From the NCBI GenBank assembly GCA_008360955.1, contig LUCM01006694.1:200521-264520 (forward strand): a stretch of 64,000 bases of DNA, written 5' to 3'. Both the position numbers and the translations under genes were made by a program. The stretch is from Fasciolopsis buskii. Lineage: Eukaryota; Platyhelminthes; Trematoda; Plagiorchiida; Fasciolidae. This document shows positions 49,073 to 60,690 of the stretch, in pieces; within the stretch, counting starts at the first letter, position 1, and the number at the start of each line of letters is the position of its first letter. The notes beneath the pieces are model-generated. The model saw nothing but the letters and a program-made list of their open reading frames with translations. It ran no database searches and was not told the origin of the DNA.

Positions 49073-52000
49073 TTGTTAAGGTTACTAAGCACGAAATATT
49101 GACTTAACACCATTTAAATCCAATGATTTAGAGTAAATGCTTATCTCCGCGGGGATTCGCACGAGGCATGATATTGTTGACTTTCTTTAAATCACCTGGA
49201 TGTATGCGTGTTCGTGATGAATACTTGGTGCCGGATAGGATTTTCTCTTTTCCTCTGAAAGATCTGTACAGCTGCACAATGCTCCCATGATTTTCGGTGG
49301 CAAGTGGCGTGTTGACACTACATGACGAATCAATTGGGAAATCAGATCAAATTTCTCACTATCGAGAACTTTACCTGCAAACTTCAATCAGCCCCAAAAA
49401 TGTTCATGACGGATGTTATCAACAAGAGAGTTGGATTCGGGTAATCTGATTAATCATTTTGGCAGCTCAGAAATGCTCATTCATCAAGCTTGTGTCATAC
49501 AAGTGTTTTTAAGAACTGACTAGGTAAAAAACTTAGACAGCTTCCTTATTTTTACGCAATGATCTTGCAGCTAACAGGCAACAGAATCGATATTTTATGA
49601 TCTTCGGATATTACTTTCAACAGTTCGGCTTAGATGCTTCACGTGACTGACTCTGCTCATCCGATTTCCTTTGATGACCACTTTGTGGGAAGGGAGCAGA
49701 AGAGATTGGTTGGACCAGATGATGAGGAATACATGATGACATGAGAGATATCAGTTTTGGAAGATGTGAGCCCTGAGTGATTAGATATGGTGATGAGAAT
49801 GACAATGCCTTTAGCATCCTTGAACTGCCGTTCACGAAGGACAACGGATCTTGTACACAGACAATAAAACAAAACGACGTAGTTCATCAGAGCTGTTCAG
49901 GGTGCTGATGACTGTCCTTTTTCCCATTTGAAAATCCGGTACCTGTTGGGGAGGCAGTCTTCTAGTTATTTAAGAAGACAAAGGGGATAACGAAAGAAAT
50001 GAAATTTGCTAAGGGGAGAAGAGTGCCTAAATTTGATGAATAATCAAGGAAAGCAATGTGCTTGTTGCATTCAGTTGGTCAGACTTACAAACAAAACGAA
50101 TCGAAGATGAAATAGCATTCGACCTAGGGCGCATTTTTGTTTAGCTCAACTAACTGAGGTCGTATTGGTTAGTACGGAACTGAGGATGTGCTAGAAATGA
50201 CTTATCTATCGATTTCCTGATAGCAGATGTCAGTGCATTTGGGCTGAACAGTTTTGATGCTGACGTCGGTGTTGTACTTGTGTAAATTGAGTTTACTCCA
50301 TTGGGGCACCGACAGTGCCAGATTCGTTCGCATGTGCAGTGGAAGATAGGCTGTGCTGGGGAAAAAAACGCGAGACAACAACGCAGTCGCGCAAATGAGC
50401 GTGCGAATAGATTCGTGTGAGATTGTCAGTTTGTTTTTGGCAAAATTAATTGATTCTAACCAAAAAAATGCGGTTGGAGATGCACGGTGTAAAATAATCA
50501 GACAAAAAGCGGGTGAATGGAGCACTTATTTTTTCAATGTCTGTAGGTAAAAGGCAAGTAGGTTGTTATTCTATCTGTTTGGTTCCATCCCACATGGGTT
50601 TTTCGACCACTCATTTCGAGCAAATGGTTAGAGCAATTGAGTTGTGAAATTTCCACCTCAGTTCTGCTGATAAAGATAGCAAAGTCTTCTCACTTATCTG
50701 ACCACATTTACAGGCGTAATCACATTTACAACAAAGGCATGTGGAATAAAGCATGGAGCCAAAGCGACAACACACGTCAAAACGTCAGCTGGAAATGTCA
50801 CTCCTGCTGGAAAGGCGACTCATGACAACCTCAAATGATGCTCTTCTCGGAGAAACGTCCTCGGAGGATGGGGCTGTTGATGAGGAGGGCAGGGGAGGAG
50901 GAACGTCCTGATTAGATTTGGGGTGATTGAACTTCGTGCAGAAATGTCCCATATCTGAACCGTTTCTGACTGTGATCTCTGATGTCCAAAGGGGTAAGGT
51001 GTTAGAGAGAAAATGTGGCTCGCTGGGGTTAGTGAGCGGCGAGTAGTCGAAACAAAGTGTGTTGAACAACCTCACTCAGGTTGAACCCGAATACAAGGGT
51101 ATATCGTATCCAACCTAACGGCTCCAATAACTGCGTGCCAGGTTCCAACAAGCGATGGAGCAATATACGTCCATGCGTGACAAACTACGCTGTACGGTTA
51201 TGTATACGTTGGTATTGGGAATAAAACGCTCCAGTGAAGGGGGGTAAATTGCAACGCGACTGTTCAAGACCAGAGCCGCTAGTTGAATGCAGAAGAATAC
51301 CGAGAATAAATTGAGAAACGTGAGTACCTTATCATTTTCTTGTTTTGTCTCCCGTTCACCTTAATATTTCGCTTACCGTATTTCACTCTAATCGGTTATA
51401 CCATAGTCAACAAGATTTATGTAAACTGTTACGTGATTACAGCCCAATCAAAAAGCACTAAAACACAAATACTGTCACAAATGCTGGAGTATGTGATGGA
51501 AAACATGTTCACAGTTTTTTTCTTTTTGCAAAGTCATCCAACCAGTTGGATTATTTCAATCATGGTTCACGAAGGTGTCACTACTTACACAATCGTCGAA
51601 CAATTGCAAATTCTCACGACAAGTTGGAACGTGCCAATTTATCATTTTCGCTCGCCTATTTGAATGTGAATCATCTTGGGAAGAATGAAAGAAAATTTTG
51701 CAATTGGTTACCATTCCACAAATCATATCGCGTGAATGGGAAACTGAGAGCCACTAGTCGCTGGATGACCGATGTTTGAAAATAGCATTTTGGTGTTTTC
51801 CCTAGGCAATTTGTTAAATAAGAAAATGTTCTTACATTTAGGATTTTTAAAAGCAGTTCATATGTGAAATTTATCGTTTTTATTCGGTTTGTTGGACTAT
51901 CCAGCTAAGTATCGATGTGAAAGTGATCGAAAAACAAATTTTTGCTTCGTCTTCCGGAATTAAAATGACAGTTCGGCGCAAAAGAAATTGAATACTGGTA

Positions 52001-52924
52001 TTAGTGCATGTCACTTTCACTCATTCCGTGGACAGAATTCGTATCCTAATGTCAATGGGCAAAATATATCGCCATTATTGGAATCCCCTAGCCGGACAAT
52101 CACAATGAGGATGCTTTTGGTCCGTTTTTTCCCCGTACGCACTCAAGTGCCGGCAATCGAGCCAGCAAGTACGGGTAGTGGTCAAGTTGTCAACCTCGTG
52201 CTCTTTCATCGTGACATCCGAGCGTTCAGATCTTCCTTCCATTTGCCAAACTGACCACCCCCAGTTGGAAGTGAATTCCTTCGTGAGAAGCCCTACACAT
52301 ATGAAGGACAAATTCAAAGGGAATAAGAGGCAAAAATGAAAAGAGTAGGTTTTCCGTGAATGATAAATGCAATCACTGTGGTCTCCACACGTGACAGACA
52401 CGAATCAACGAGCAGAGCATTATAGTATAATCGGCTGAAATGTCAGTGTAATTTGATGCCTTTGTGCGCGATTAAAACCAGCATCGACACAGGGAACACA
52501 ATGACATTCGACGAGAGAAGACTAGAAAACAGTAAGCCAAATTTTATTGCTACCGCTTTCTTGTGGTCCCCACACAACAGAGAACAATACCAGGCAAACA
52601 GCCAAACACTAGGACTAAATTCGAACCGTGAGTTTCATTTCACTTTATGTCCACAGCATACAATGAAATAAGTTTGATCCTTTCGAGCTCGTGCTCAAAC
52701 GAAGCGAGATAATCATTCTTTATGCGGGCCACAGTTTGGTTAGCTGTTTGTGTGTCTCATACACAGATCATGCATTCTAACCCGGCCAAAATTCTTTACA
52801 CTCGTCAACTTGTTCTACCGTATACCATGTTTGGTTCCTATCAGATGCCTGATTCAGGTTTCTATTCGAACTCGGGTGTGACTAGACCGGAAGTCCTTAC
52901 GATAGTCGCGAGTGTTTGAGCGGA
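49073..52924. other. No gene called; minus frames of unclear origin
   Basis: Minus-strand frames at 50785-51075 (96 residues, with a proline/serine-rich middle), 50202-50525 (107 residues) and 49617-49887 lie in the same direction over 1.5 kb. They could be pieces of a LINE first open frame, but I cannot show a motif. The plus frame 51340-51663 (107 residues) has no domain either. A possible tRNA-like relic near 52170-52260 is too weak to call. Confidence 0.3.
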
Positions 52925-55430
52925 TATGGTCGTCGCGTTGTATCGTTTTGTATTATATCGCACTGTACAGACTTTTGCGTACAAAAAATAATGTCGCGTT
53001 TCAGAAAAAACAAAACATGAGGGAAAAAGTAAATTAGGAAAAAATTTACACTCATCGCCTTGTAAAAATGCGAAAAATAAAACTCATCGCAAAATAATCG
53101 GACCACATTATGATAGGTTGCTCAGGAAATCGGCCGAAACAGAGTCACGTTTTGTCAAAATGCGTGCTAAATATGGGACAATGGATTTCCTACAGAAATT
53201 GATTCTACAATGTATGGAAAGAAAAGATGCTGATCACGTTGAAATATGATAACGACCACACGCAGAGAATGCGTGGAATCCGAAAAAATTTTGTGAGCAA
53301 ATTTCTCACATGTTGATAAGTGCTGATCATATAGTTTGAAGGACAACTAAGCTAGTGGCATGAAGGACACACGACTAATAATTGATAGTCTCTGATGAAG
53401 TCTTTTCGAAGTAATATATAACTGGAGAGCAGTAAAGAAGGGTTGGAAATAAAACATTTCGCGTTGTACTGTTGTAGCTTCCTGATTTGAAATGATAACC
53501 AACGGAGGTTCTTTACACAGGTGAAAATGTGAGAAGTCCACTTCAGATTTTTACCAATGGTAGCTCTTAGATTTTTCAGAAAATAAATTCTCCCAACCAT
53601 ACTTGAGTTGGTGGAAGACGTTTCGGTTGGGTAGGCCGATTGAGGGAGGGAGAGAGAGAACAGACATTGGCAACATTCAGGGGAGTGCTGAGATTTCAAC
53701 CAACTCGTGCAGAGCAATCGTGAACAGAAGACAGGTTGTTGGAAAAACTTGAAAATCATCGTTGTTCGAAACGGCTTGGGAGAGAGCAACATCAGCAAAC
53801 TTAAACAGATGACAGGGAGAGCTAGTAGATAAGTCACTGATGTAATTAGAGAAAAGAAACAGTGAAAGAATGGCACCCTGTGGCACTCATGAGTTGGTAT
53901 TCAATGGTTTTGAAACTGTACCGTCCATTCGTGTGCATTGGGTTCGGTTAGTGAAGTAATCAGATTGTTATACTAATAAAGACGTGGAACAACTAAATGT
54001 TGCTACTTTGTGAAGTAGAAGAGACCGTGGGACAGAATCAAATGTCGACGAATAGTCTAGAAAGGCGAAACGCACAGATTAACCGATGCCTTAAGAGAGC
54101 TGAGGGCAGACTGTCAGGACCAACTACTGTGGTAATTTTCGTGTTATGGAGAACGTCGGGCACTTCTTCCCCAGAAAAACTTACAAATTTCGTCTAATCA
54201 TCCCGTCCAAATATGACTGGGGTATAAGTGGAAGCGTGAATGAAACCATGAATGACTCTGTCCGCATCCGCAGAATTTTTCTCATACTTCTTCTGCTTTT
54301 CACACAACAGTCGAATGACTTGTCATAGGAACCGATCAGTGTTACCACTCAGGATTTGGCTGGCGAAGTTCGTAACGATACATTTGACTTCAACTTTTAT
54401 TAGGTTGGACTTATACTGCGCGCTTGAGTTATTAGGAGATTTGTAGAAGAGCTTCTTGCATCTTCTTAGACATTTCAGTTTCTGAGTGAATATCCAGCCA
54501 TTTGAAACGAACAGTATTTTAAGGGACAGTAGATATCAAAGATTGCGTTGGCCGTCTCTGTGAAAGTTTTGACATTGTGATTGAGCAGGAGCTCAAAAGA
54601 GAAACAGGCAGATGCGAGTGAAAGGGATTGCTGAAGAAGTGTACAGTTGTTGTGTGAAAGATTACGGAGGCGAACTCGGATTCGATTTGTTCGCCTGAAG
54701 GAATGGAAGCCTAACCTAGAGTATATATTTTGGGCTTTAACAGAAGCAAACAATGATCACTACTTGAAATTGGAGCACGCAGTTTCAAGGAAAATAAATC
54801 AGGGTGGTTGGCAATGACTCCATCTAAAATGAAACGCGGAGGTCAGTGAAGTCAAACACAGTTAGTTGTAGGGTCGATGCATGGTTGAATTCACCCACCA
54901 TAATATGCAGACTATCCTCAAGAATTGGAAAAATTAAGACTAGATTGGATTTCAAAACTAATGTGATATTGTGCTGCGAGCTAAAAGGGGCAGAATATGG
55001 GTTTATTATGATTGTACTGGTATGGCAAGAATACGTGGGATGACACTGTATCACGAGAAAGTCAATTCCGTTTAGCATGCACGTATTGATAATTTCTGAT
55101 TTTCCAGACCAGAAGGAGTTCAAGCATGTGCCAAAACGCCTCCAATATTCTTCTTGTTCGAAATTCTTTCCTGCCGATGGAGTTTGAAGCTGTCTATCGA
55201 CACGAGTGAATCAGTGATATCCGGGTCCAGTCACGACTCTTGTATGCAGATAATACAAGTTTAAACATGGATCGGTGATTGAAGTGTGAGGGGCAGATCT
55301 AACATTTTCGTAAACAGAGAGTGGATGTTGGTACTCAGCGATGCCGTAGTGGACTTCTTGGCCGGAGTGATGCATTAAAGAGGTGCCTGCCAGCTCGCAC
55401 CATTGCCTCATTTAGATCGATGTGCAACAA
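52925..55430 (-). mobile_element. CR1/Jockey-type LINE, near full-length, dead
   Basis: On the minus strand the coding region of a non-LTR retrotransposon can be followed from about 55320. The endonuclease shows ICIQES followed by an in-frame stop (55233-55231) and LDPDITDSLVSIDSFKLHR, then VGEFNHA (about 54900-54880, compared with G-D-F-N) and ISSSDHCLLLL (about 54770-54738). A linker follows, then GPDSLPSALLR (about 54124-54092). Sequence corresponding to the first RT motifs seems deleted, because LDYSSTFDSVPRSLLLHK (54060-54007) follows within about 35 bases. VPQGAILSLFLF lies near 53892-53857, and the active-site box reads F-A-D-V (about 53800), missing one aspartate. KSIVPYLARIL (about 53190-53158) marks the C terminus. 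The 3' end near 52925 is uncertain. Stops, frameshifts and the deletion make it non-functional. The CR1/Jockey label is from motif memory; a neighbouring clade is possible. Confidence 0.82.
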
Positions 55431-55572
55431 GGCATGATCTCAGTCCATGTCGAGAAACCACGAGGTTTTTAAACAACAATAATTCCGATCGATTCTAGCG
55501 GAGAACGTAGACCATAATCGAACCAAATATCCGACAAGAACTCAACGAAACAACGATGACAGCATTTCAGTA

Positions 55573-55744
55573 CAGCCAGTCAAAGCGCGCGCCAGAACAA
55601 TCTTTGGACGTAGAGGTCGGTTGTTCGAATCCTTCCAGCACCGGTCAACCTATCCATTTGGGACAACTTTGTTAGTCACTGTCCCATTCATGTAAGCGAT
55701 GAACATTACTATTTCATCTGCAAAAGAAGTAAAAAGAGATAAAA
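55573..55744 (+). repeat. SINE-A copy, plus strand
   Basis: TTTGGACGTAGAGGTC is followed by the B box GTTGTTCGAATCC (55620-55632), the CACCGGTCAACC body and a tail ending AAAGAAGTAAAAAGAGATAAAA-like (to 55744). The head before 55601 is diverged. It lies about 140 bases beyond the 5' side of the minus-strand CR1-type LINE. Confidence 0.7.
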
Positions 55745-56477
55745 CAAGGCCAATCGAGCTGATGTCTATCAATTCCTGTTTACCCCTATTTGGCCTTTCG
55801 TTTAAGGTGCTCGATTTAGTATGCGGGTTCAATATATTCGTCTGCAACACTAGGTTTATTCGCGCTCAATTTTATGACGAAACTGCTTGGAAGTCTCGAA
55901 TTCCCAGGAGATGCCCGTTAGGGGCGATCAGTAAAAATAGACCAGAAAATCAGAATGACACAGAACCGTGAAGCTCTCGTGTGTGATACCGAGAACATAG
56001 AATCGCGGTATGACTGGGTGAAGTGCAGCTCTCACTTTTATCCCGTCAGTTCATTCTCGAGTTTCTTCACTCACCTCCATGCGACTGCGTTATTCAGTAA
56101 CTTCATGGTTACTATAGTACTCATGAACAGACAGTTCGTATCTCATCTGTGTAATATTTGTCTATTTCACTTTTCACAGTGTCCTGAAAATCAAGAATAA
56201 AAGCGACTGTCCACAATTGAACCAACATGATCTGCTCTTTTAATCAGAAAGAACGAACTTCGCTCTTTGTTGCCAGCAGACGCAATAGACCGGGGCACTT
56301 GTGCTCTATTCTATCTGTTTTGCTCGAATACCAATTTCTCCTACGAAACACTGTCCGCAATTGAAAGTCTGGTCCCGGTGATTCCTTTAGCAAGGCAGCA
56401 TTTATGTGAGAAAAGCAATAAGAAGAATAGATAATAAAAGATAATATCAGGACCAAATGACTTAAGGAGTGTGGAGA
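55745..56477. other. No gene recognised
   Basis: Short overlapping frames without domains. Confidence 0.45.
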
Positions 56478-56618
56478 GAAATCGATGCGCCATGTATTAG
56501 CATTTGGTTGTAAAACTTGCCTTGAGAAAGACTACCCACGGTAGTCGAAACGTTGGCGTATTACATCTACCAACAACGTTGTGTTATTAACATTATGTCA
56601 TCCACAATATCGAAAAAT
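56478..56618 (+). repeat. Repeat family G, copy 2
   Basis: It begins with AATCGATGCGCCATGTATTA, then AAACTTGCCTTGAGAAAG, GTCGAAACGTTGGCGTATTA and the CAACAACGTTGTGTTATTAA core. The interior is inverted relative to 29200-29300, whereas the first 20 bases are not. The phrase GTCGAAACGTTGGC suggests the 3' region of a dispersed retroelement, but I could not confirm this. Confidence 0.7.
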
Positions 56619-58570
56619 AAGACTATTTCATTCGGTTCGTTAACAAGGATGTAGCGAAAGCTGGAGTGAGTCAACGTCACCAAGCATGAATTACGGGATT
56701 GCCTATGGAATGGTGGCCCGCGCAAAGCGACGCGATCAATCATGTCTGGCTAACTGACTCGTTGGCTTATCTTCCATCGTATCTCTTCTGACGGAAAACA
56801 AGTGAAGCATTTTACGAAATCGTTCATCATGGGTTTAACTCAACAGTTAAGAAAAACAACCCTACTGGGGATCATTATTCATACTATATATCAATAAAAC
56901 TTGAACTGCTCCACTAACCAAGGACGAACGACTGAGCCGTAAGCTTTAGTTATCAAACCAACGGGGCGTTGGTCCCATATGAGGAATGATTACGCGAACT
57001 GTACAAACTCCTGGCACTAATGCCGACCAAAGGGTTTCATCCCTTCTGGATTTGCCTTTCCGACAATTTTTTTGCACTGACCTGAGAATGCTATCAGCAA
57101 AAACATTTGTTCGTCTGCAATTCATGTTCTGGTTACAAAAATGCCCGGAATTTGTGATCTAAAGCAAACCGTTCTTTTTTCTTCTGTTGTCTTCTAGCAC
57201 ACAGAAATCTGTTAGCCTGTAAAAAAAATGGCACTTAGTCAAACATGCCTTGTGTTCAGTGACGTTTTATTTATCCCCCTGTTCAGGAGTACAAATTAAT
57301 CCCCCCCCCTCTCTCTCCAGTTATCAATATTCGAGTTTTCATCACATCATCGTATGATCAGTCACGGGTTATTAGATTGTGTTTCCATGCTTGTTTCTCA
57401 CAGAAACAAAAACCACAATTTTTATGGGAACCTTGTTATTCTATTCCCATCCAAATTTTTTTTTGGACCGTTTTTCTTCGGGGTTGACATCCTCGGAATA
57501 TGCAAATCATAATTTTCCTCACATTCCCACTGTCCGTTGCACACGTGAATATGTGCTGTCTTTTGGCTGAACATATTGATTGCATCGTTTGACAAATACA
57601 ACCGAACAATGTAATAACGGTCGTGTCAACAAGTGCACCCACCCAGCTACTTTTTTCTAGCACCCAGTATGAACAGACTATTGGGTTCTGTGATGGCTCA
57701 CTAGGAACTCAGTAGGCGAAGTGCATCGTGCATCTCCGATGGCTGTAAGACGAGAAAGTCGTGCCAAATCCGTCATCAATGGGACCGGTCGGGTTGTCCC
57801 CGGGGTTGCGTCCTAGGTGATGCACACAAAAATAATACGCTGATTAAATCTAGTTCAAAAAGATTTTCGTGTATATATATATATATGTGTGTGTGTGTGA
57901 ATCGACTGAATCCCACTTTCCGTAGCAAACCAGATTTTATTAGAAAAACATTCATCAAGTTTTTAAGTCAGTAATTTTGAAGCATTGCATAGCTTCGAGA
58001 TCATATTTATTGTAAAACTCGCCTCGTGTACTCCCCGTAATTTGTGCTTTCACGCTCTTACGTGTTCATAAGAAAATCGCAAAAATCTCAATGAATTTGA
58101 AAATTTGTGTTGATCATGTGAGAGAACTGTACTGTGATTGGCATTGGACCTGAGTCTTGAAGAAGTCTTTCACTGGGTATCGATGGTTCCACCCCTGGAC
58201 CGTGCCATGCAAATTTCGGTTAGCAGAGAGGTCTGAATGCAACAAGATCTATCCAAACACCGAGGCAGTACATAACGCAAGATCAGAGTGTGAACGCGTC
58301 ATTCCATTGGCTACTAGCGAACAGCCGGCGTAATGGCCTTATCAGAATGCAAGGATGTCAATATGCAAACTGAGAAGGCCATATTGTGAGCTGGGCCAAC
58401 CAATCAGAATTAGCCGTTCGAATTCGACAAAAAACGCCACGAACTAAATCGTGTAAAATGGAGCGAACAAAAGGGACGAATCAAATCACGACCCAAGAAC
58501 ATCGATGAAATAAAGGCAGTCGCACATGTGCAGTAATGCAAGAAAGCCTATAAATATGTGATTATCTTAC
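56619..58570. other. Non-genic; homopolymer and TA/GT tracts
   Basis: A CCCCCCCCCTCTCTCTCC tract lies at 57301-57318, and a TA tract running into GT (57869-57899) is a short compound microsatellite. A gapped inverted pair AATGGCCTT/AGAAGGCCAT lies near 58331-58383. No gene recognised. Confidence 0.5.
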
Positions 58571-58815
58571 TTATAAACGAGATACTCCGAGCCAGTCAGC
58601 TTTGCTTGTACTCATTTTAGATACCGGGGACGGACGACAGCTATCTAGAGACAGAATCGGCTTACTGAAGAGCGGAATTCGGAACAGAGAATGTATGTGG
58701 TGCCCAAGAGATCGATACCTAGGCTTTCGGTTTTCACGATGTTCTGATGGCTGAGCCTGGCGTTTAGATTGCAAACATTTCATTATCAGTCGAGGTGATA
58801 CCAATGCGAAACTCA
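58571..58815 (-). repeat. Repeat family H, copy 2
   Basis: On the minus strand this carries the same 24-base core as 31325-31348 (here 58784-58761, one difference). It continues through CATCAGAACATCGTGAAAAC and TAGGTATCGATCTCTTGG to CTGACTGGCTCGGAGTATCT at the end. It is longer than copy 1. The 82-residue open frame lacks any recognised domain. Confidence 0.5.
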
Positions 58816-58954
58816 CCAATTAGAACTCCATGAAAATTAGAAAATTCTACGAAATTGAAGTAGCCAAACGGCACACAAAAACCGAAATATGATCAGTAGA
58901 CAGGTTATTTCCGTCAGTTTTTTACTGCCCACACAGATGCATAACTTTTGTACG

Positions 58955-59080
58955 CGAATAAAATGAGTGAATCCCATCAGAGGGATAAAAACGAGCTTGC
59001 GATTGTGGCGGCTTATCAGGTATGCGTACATGGCACTCTCTTGTCCAGCCATTACCCATATTTGCCCTGGAATCTGATTG
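58955..59080 (+). repeat. Repeat family E, copy 3
   Basis: It matches 4789-4905 (TTGCGATT, GCTTATCAGG, GGCACTCTCTTGTCCA, CATTACCCATATTTG) and, around GCTTATCAGGTATGCGTAC, also 63086-63105. Its left part vaguely follows the 63001 copy. This links the two halves of the family. Confidence 0.5.
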
Positions 59081-59627
59081 CATTCACTAGGTGGTGGGTG
59101 CATTTAGGACGAGTCCATTCTGAGGATCACAGTTCTGATGCTCACAAAAACCTCTCCATGTGTCAAAACAAAATCAGCGCAGTGTTTAAAAATGTCACGA
59201 GTAGCAGAACGAGAAAGTAATTGTTTGCGGAGTGGATTTTGACGCCAGATGGTCGAAACCAAACTCTCGGATGTTGATCTACTGGCTGAAAAGACAAATT
59301 GACCAAACGAAAAACTAACGGACTGATGCTAATCACATCAATAGGAATTGAAATTTTTTATTGATCCAGCCGGTTCAAGTTCTTTCATCGTAGGGAATAT
59401 GTGCCTCATTTTTATCAAAGGTAGCACCGTATACAAATTGAAAGATTGGAAAATATACTTCAAGCTCTGTAGGTCATATCCAAAGCCTTCGTCGTACTTA
59501 GGCTACCTGCAGAGAAGTCATCTATCAGTATGGGTCGATCGTTTGAGCTAGCGGACAGTAACCGAGCGAATCAGTCACGGATAGGTGCAACATCATGTGG
59601 TGAAGTTCAACAAACCGTTCAGAACCT
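59081..59627. other. No gene recognised
   Basis: Short frames only. Confidence 0.45.
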
Positions 59628-59815
59628 GCCCGGTAGCGTAATGGCTAAGGTGTTCGACTCAGAATCGTTCGTCCCGGGTTCGCGTCCCAGTTCGGGCGCG
59701 GCGGATATGCACTGCTGCTGATGATTCCTAACAAGATTGAAACAACTGTACAATGCTTCCATGGTTTCTTAATGGTCATTTGGGCGATGATATCACATGG
59801 TGAGTTATTTCATAA
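59628..59815 (+). repeat. Fold-back SINE family, intact tRNA head, one arm
   Basis: GCCCGG (59628-59633) pairs approximately with TTCGGGC (59692-59698). The A-box region GGTAGCGTAATGGCTAAGG and the B box GGGTTCGCGTCCC (59677-59689) give a good tRNA-like head. A body with ATGATTCCTAACAAGATTGA follows, then a 3' arm (59750-59812) ending TTATTTCAT. That arm is the inverted complement of the left arm of the 37221 element (about 58 of 63 positions by eye). No left arm is present, so this looks like the ancestral form of the family. Confidence 0.7.
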
Positions 59816-60564
59816 AAACTTCCATTTTTATACGATTCCAGTGTGATAAAAGAAGTCGAACCTGGGGATGTTCTGTTCTCTTTTTGAAAGCTTTCAATAA
59901 ATAACCGACGGTAAAACTGCCTCTTAATTATGACTCGTCAGCAATGTATTCACCGAGTGAATTAATTGGGATTATAAAACTAACTAATAGTTAGTAAAAT
60001 TACAATTACATCGTGTTTGGTTCCTCGTTCCAACATAACTTTGATCTACGCATATTTGGATTCTATTATAAAATTGGTAAAGGTATTAGATGCATCATTG
60101 TCCCTCAACCGGCAAGCGCCATCCAAGACGTCTGATCTTGGAAAGCATCAAAGACTAGGTTAAACTGCTTCAGACATCAACCTCAGTTGGGATCTGAAAT
60201 AAATTGGAATAGGATCAATCTGACCAGAAAAATACCACTCGCCATCTAGGCAATAACGGAGTCACTCTTCACTCTTTTGTACAGTTGTTTTAGTCGCAAA
60301 CGAGAAATATATCAGCCTCGTAATGGTGCGTTTTCAGGTGACGAGTGCAGACAAACGGGTCAGTGTAACAAATCGCCTGAGAATGGACGAGTGGCCAAAT
60401 GAGAAACAGTATTGTGATAAAATGTTACAGTGAGCTGACAAAAAAACATGAGATCAATTGACTGATCGAGTTTGTGCCGAGTTCTCTTACACATGTGATG
60501 ACAAGCGAACATCTAAGAAAATGATTTTACTAGACCCATTCAGATGTTCAACGATTATGATCGT
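59816..60564. other. No gene recognised
   Basis: No frame over 60 residues apart from the end of one minus frame. Nothing recognised. Confidence 0.5.
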
Positions 60565-60690
60565 AAGCACTTCCGGTAATGGGACCGAACCACCGCGAAC
60601 AGTTGGCATGCCGACTGATTCTCCGTAAGAAGATTCCGGTCCCAGATTGGGGGATGAAAGCCGCGATCCGTATACCGCTAGGTCAACAGC
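60565..60690 (-). repeat. tRNA-like repeat candidate, long spacing
   Basis: The minus strand has GACCTAGCGGTATACGG near 60684 and a B-box-like GGTGGTTCGGTCCC near 60592. They are about 90 bases apart, wider than in a tRNA. This may be a SINE with an insertion or a chance pairing. Confidence 0.3.

Noticed and set aside
52170..52260. Plus-strand tRNA-like segment (GTGGTCAAGTTGTCAACC, then GCGTTCAGATC)
   Set aside because: The B box is too degenerate and no copy or pairing supports it.
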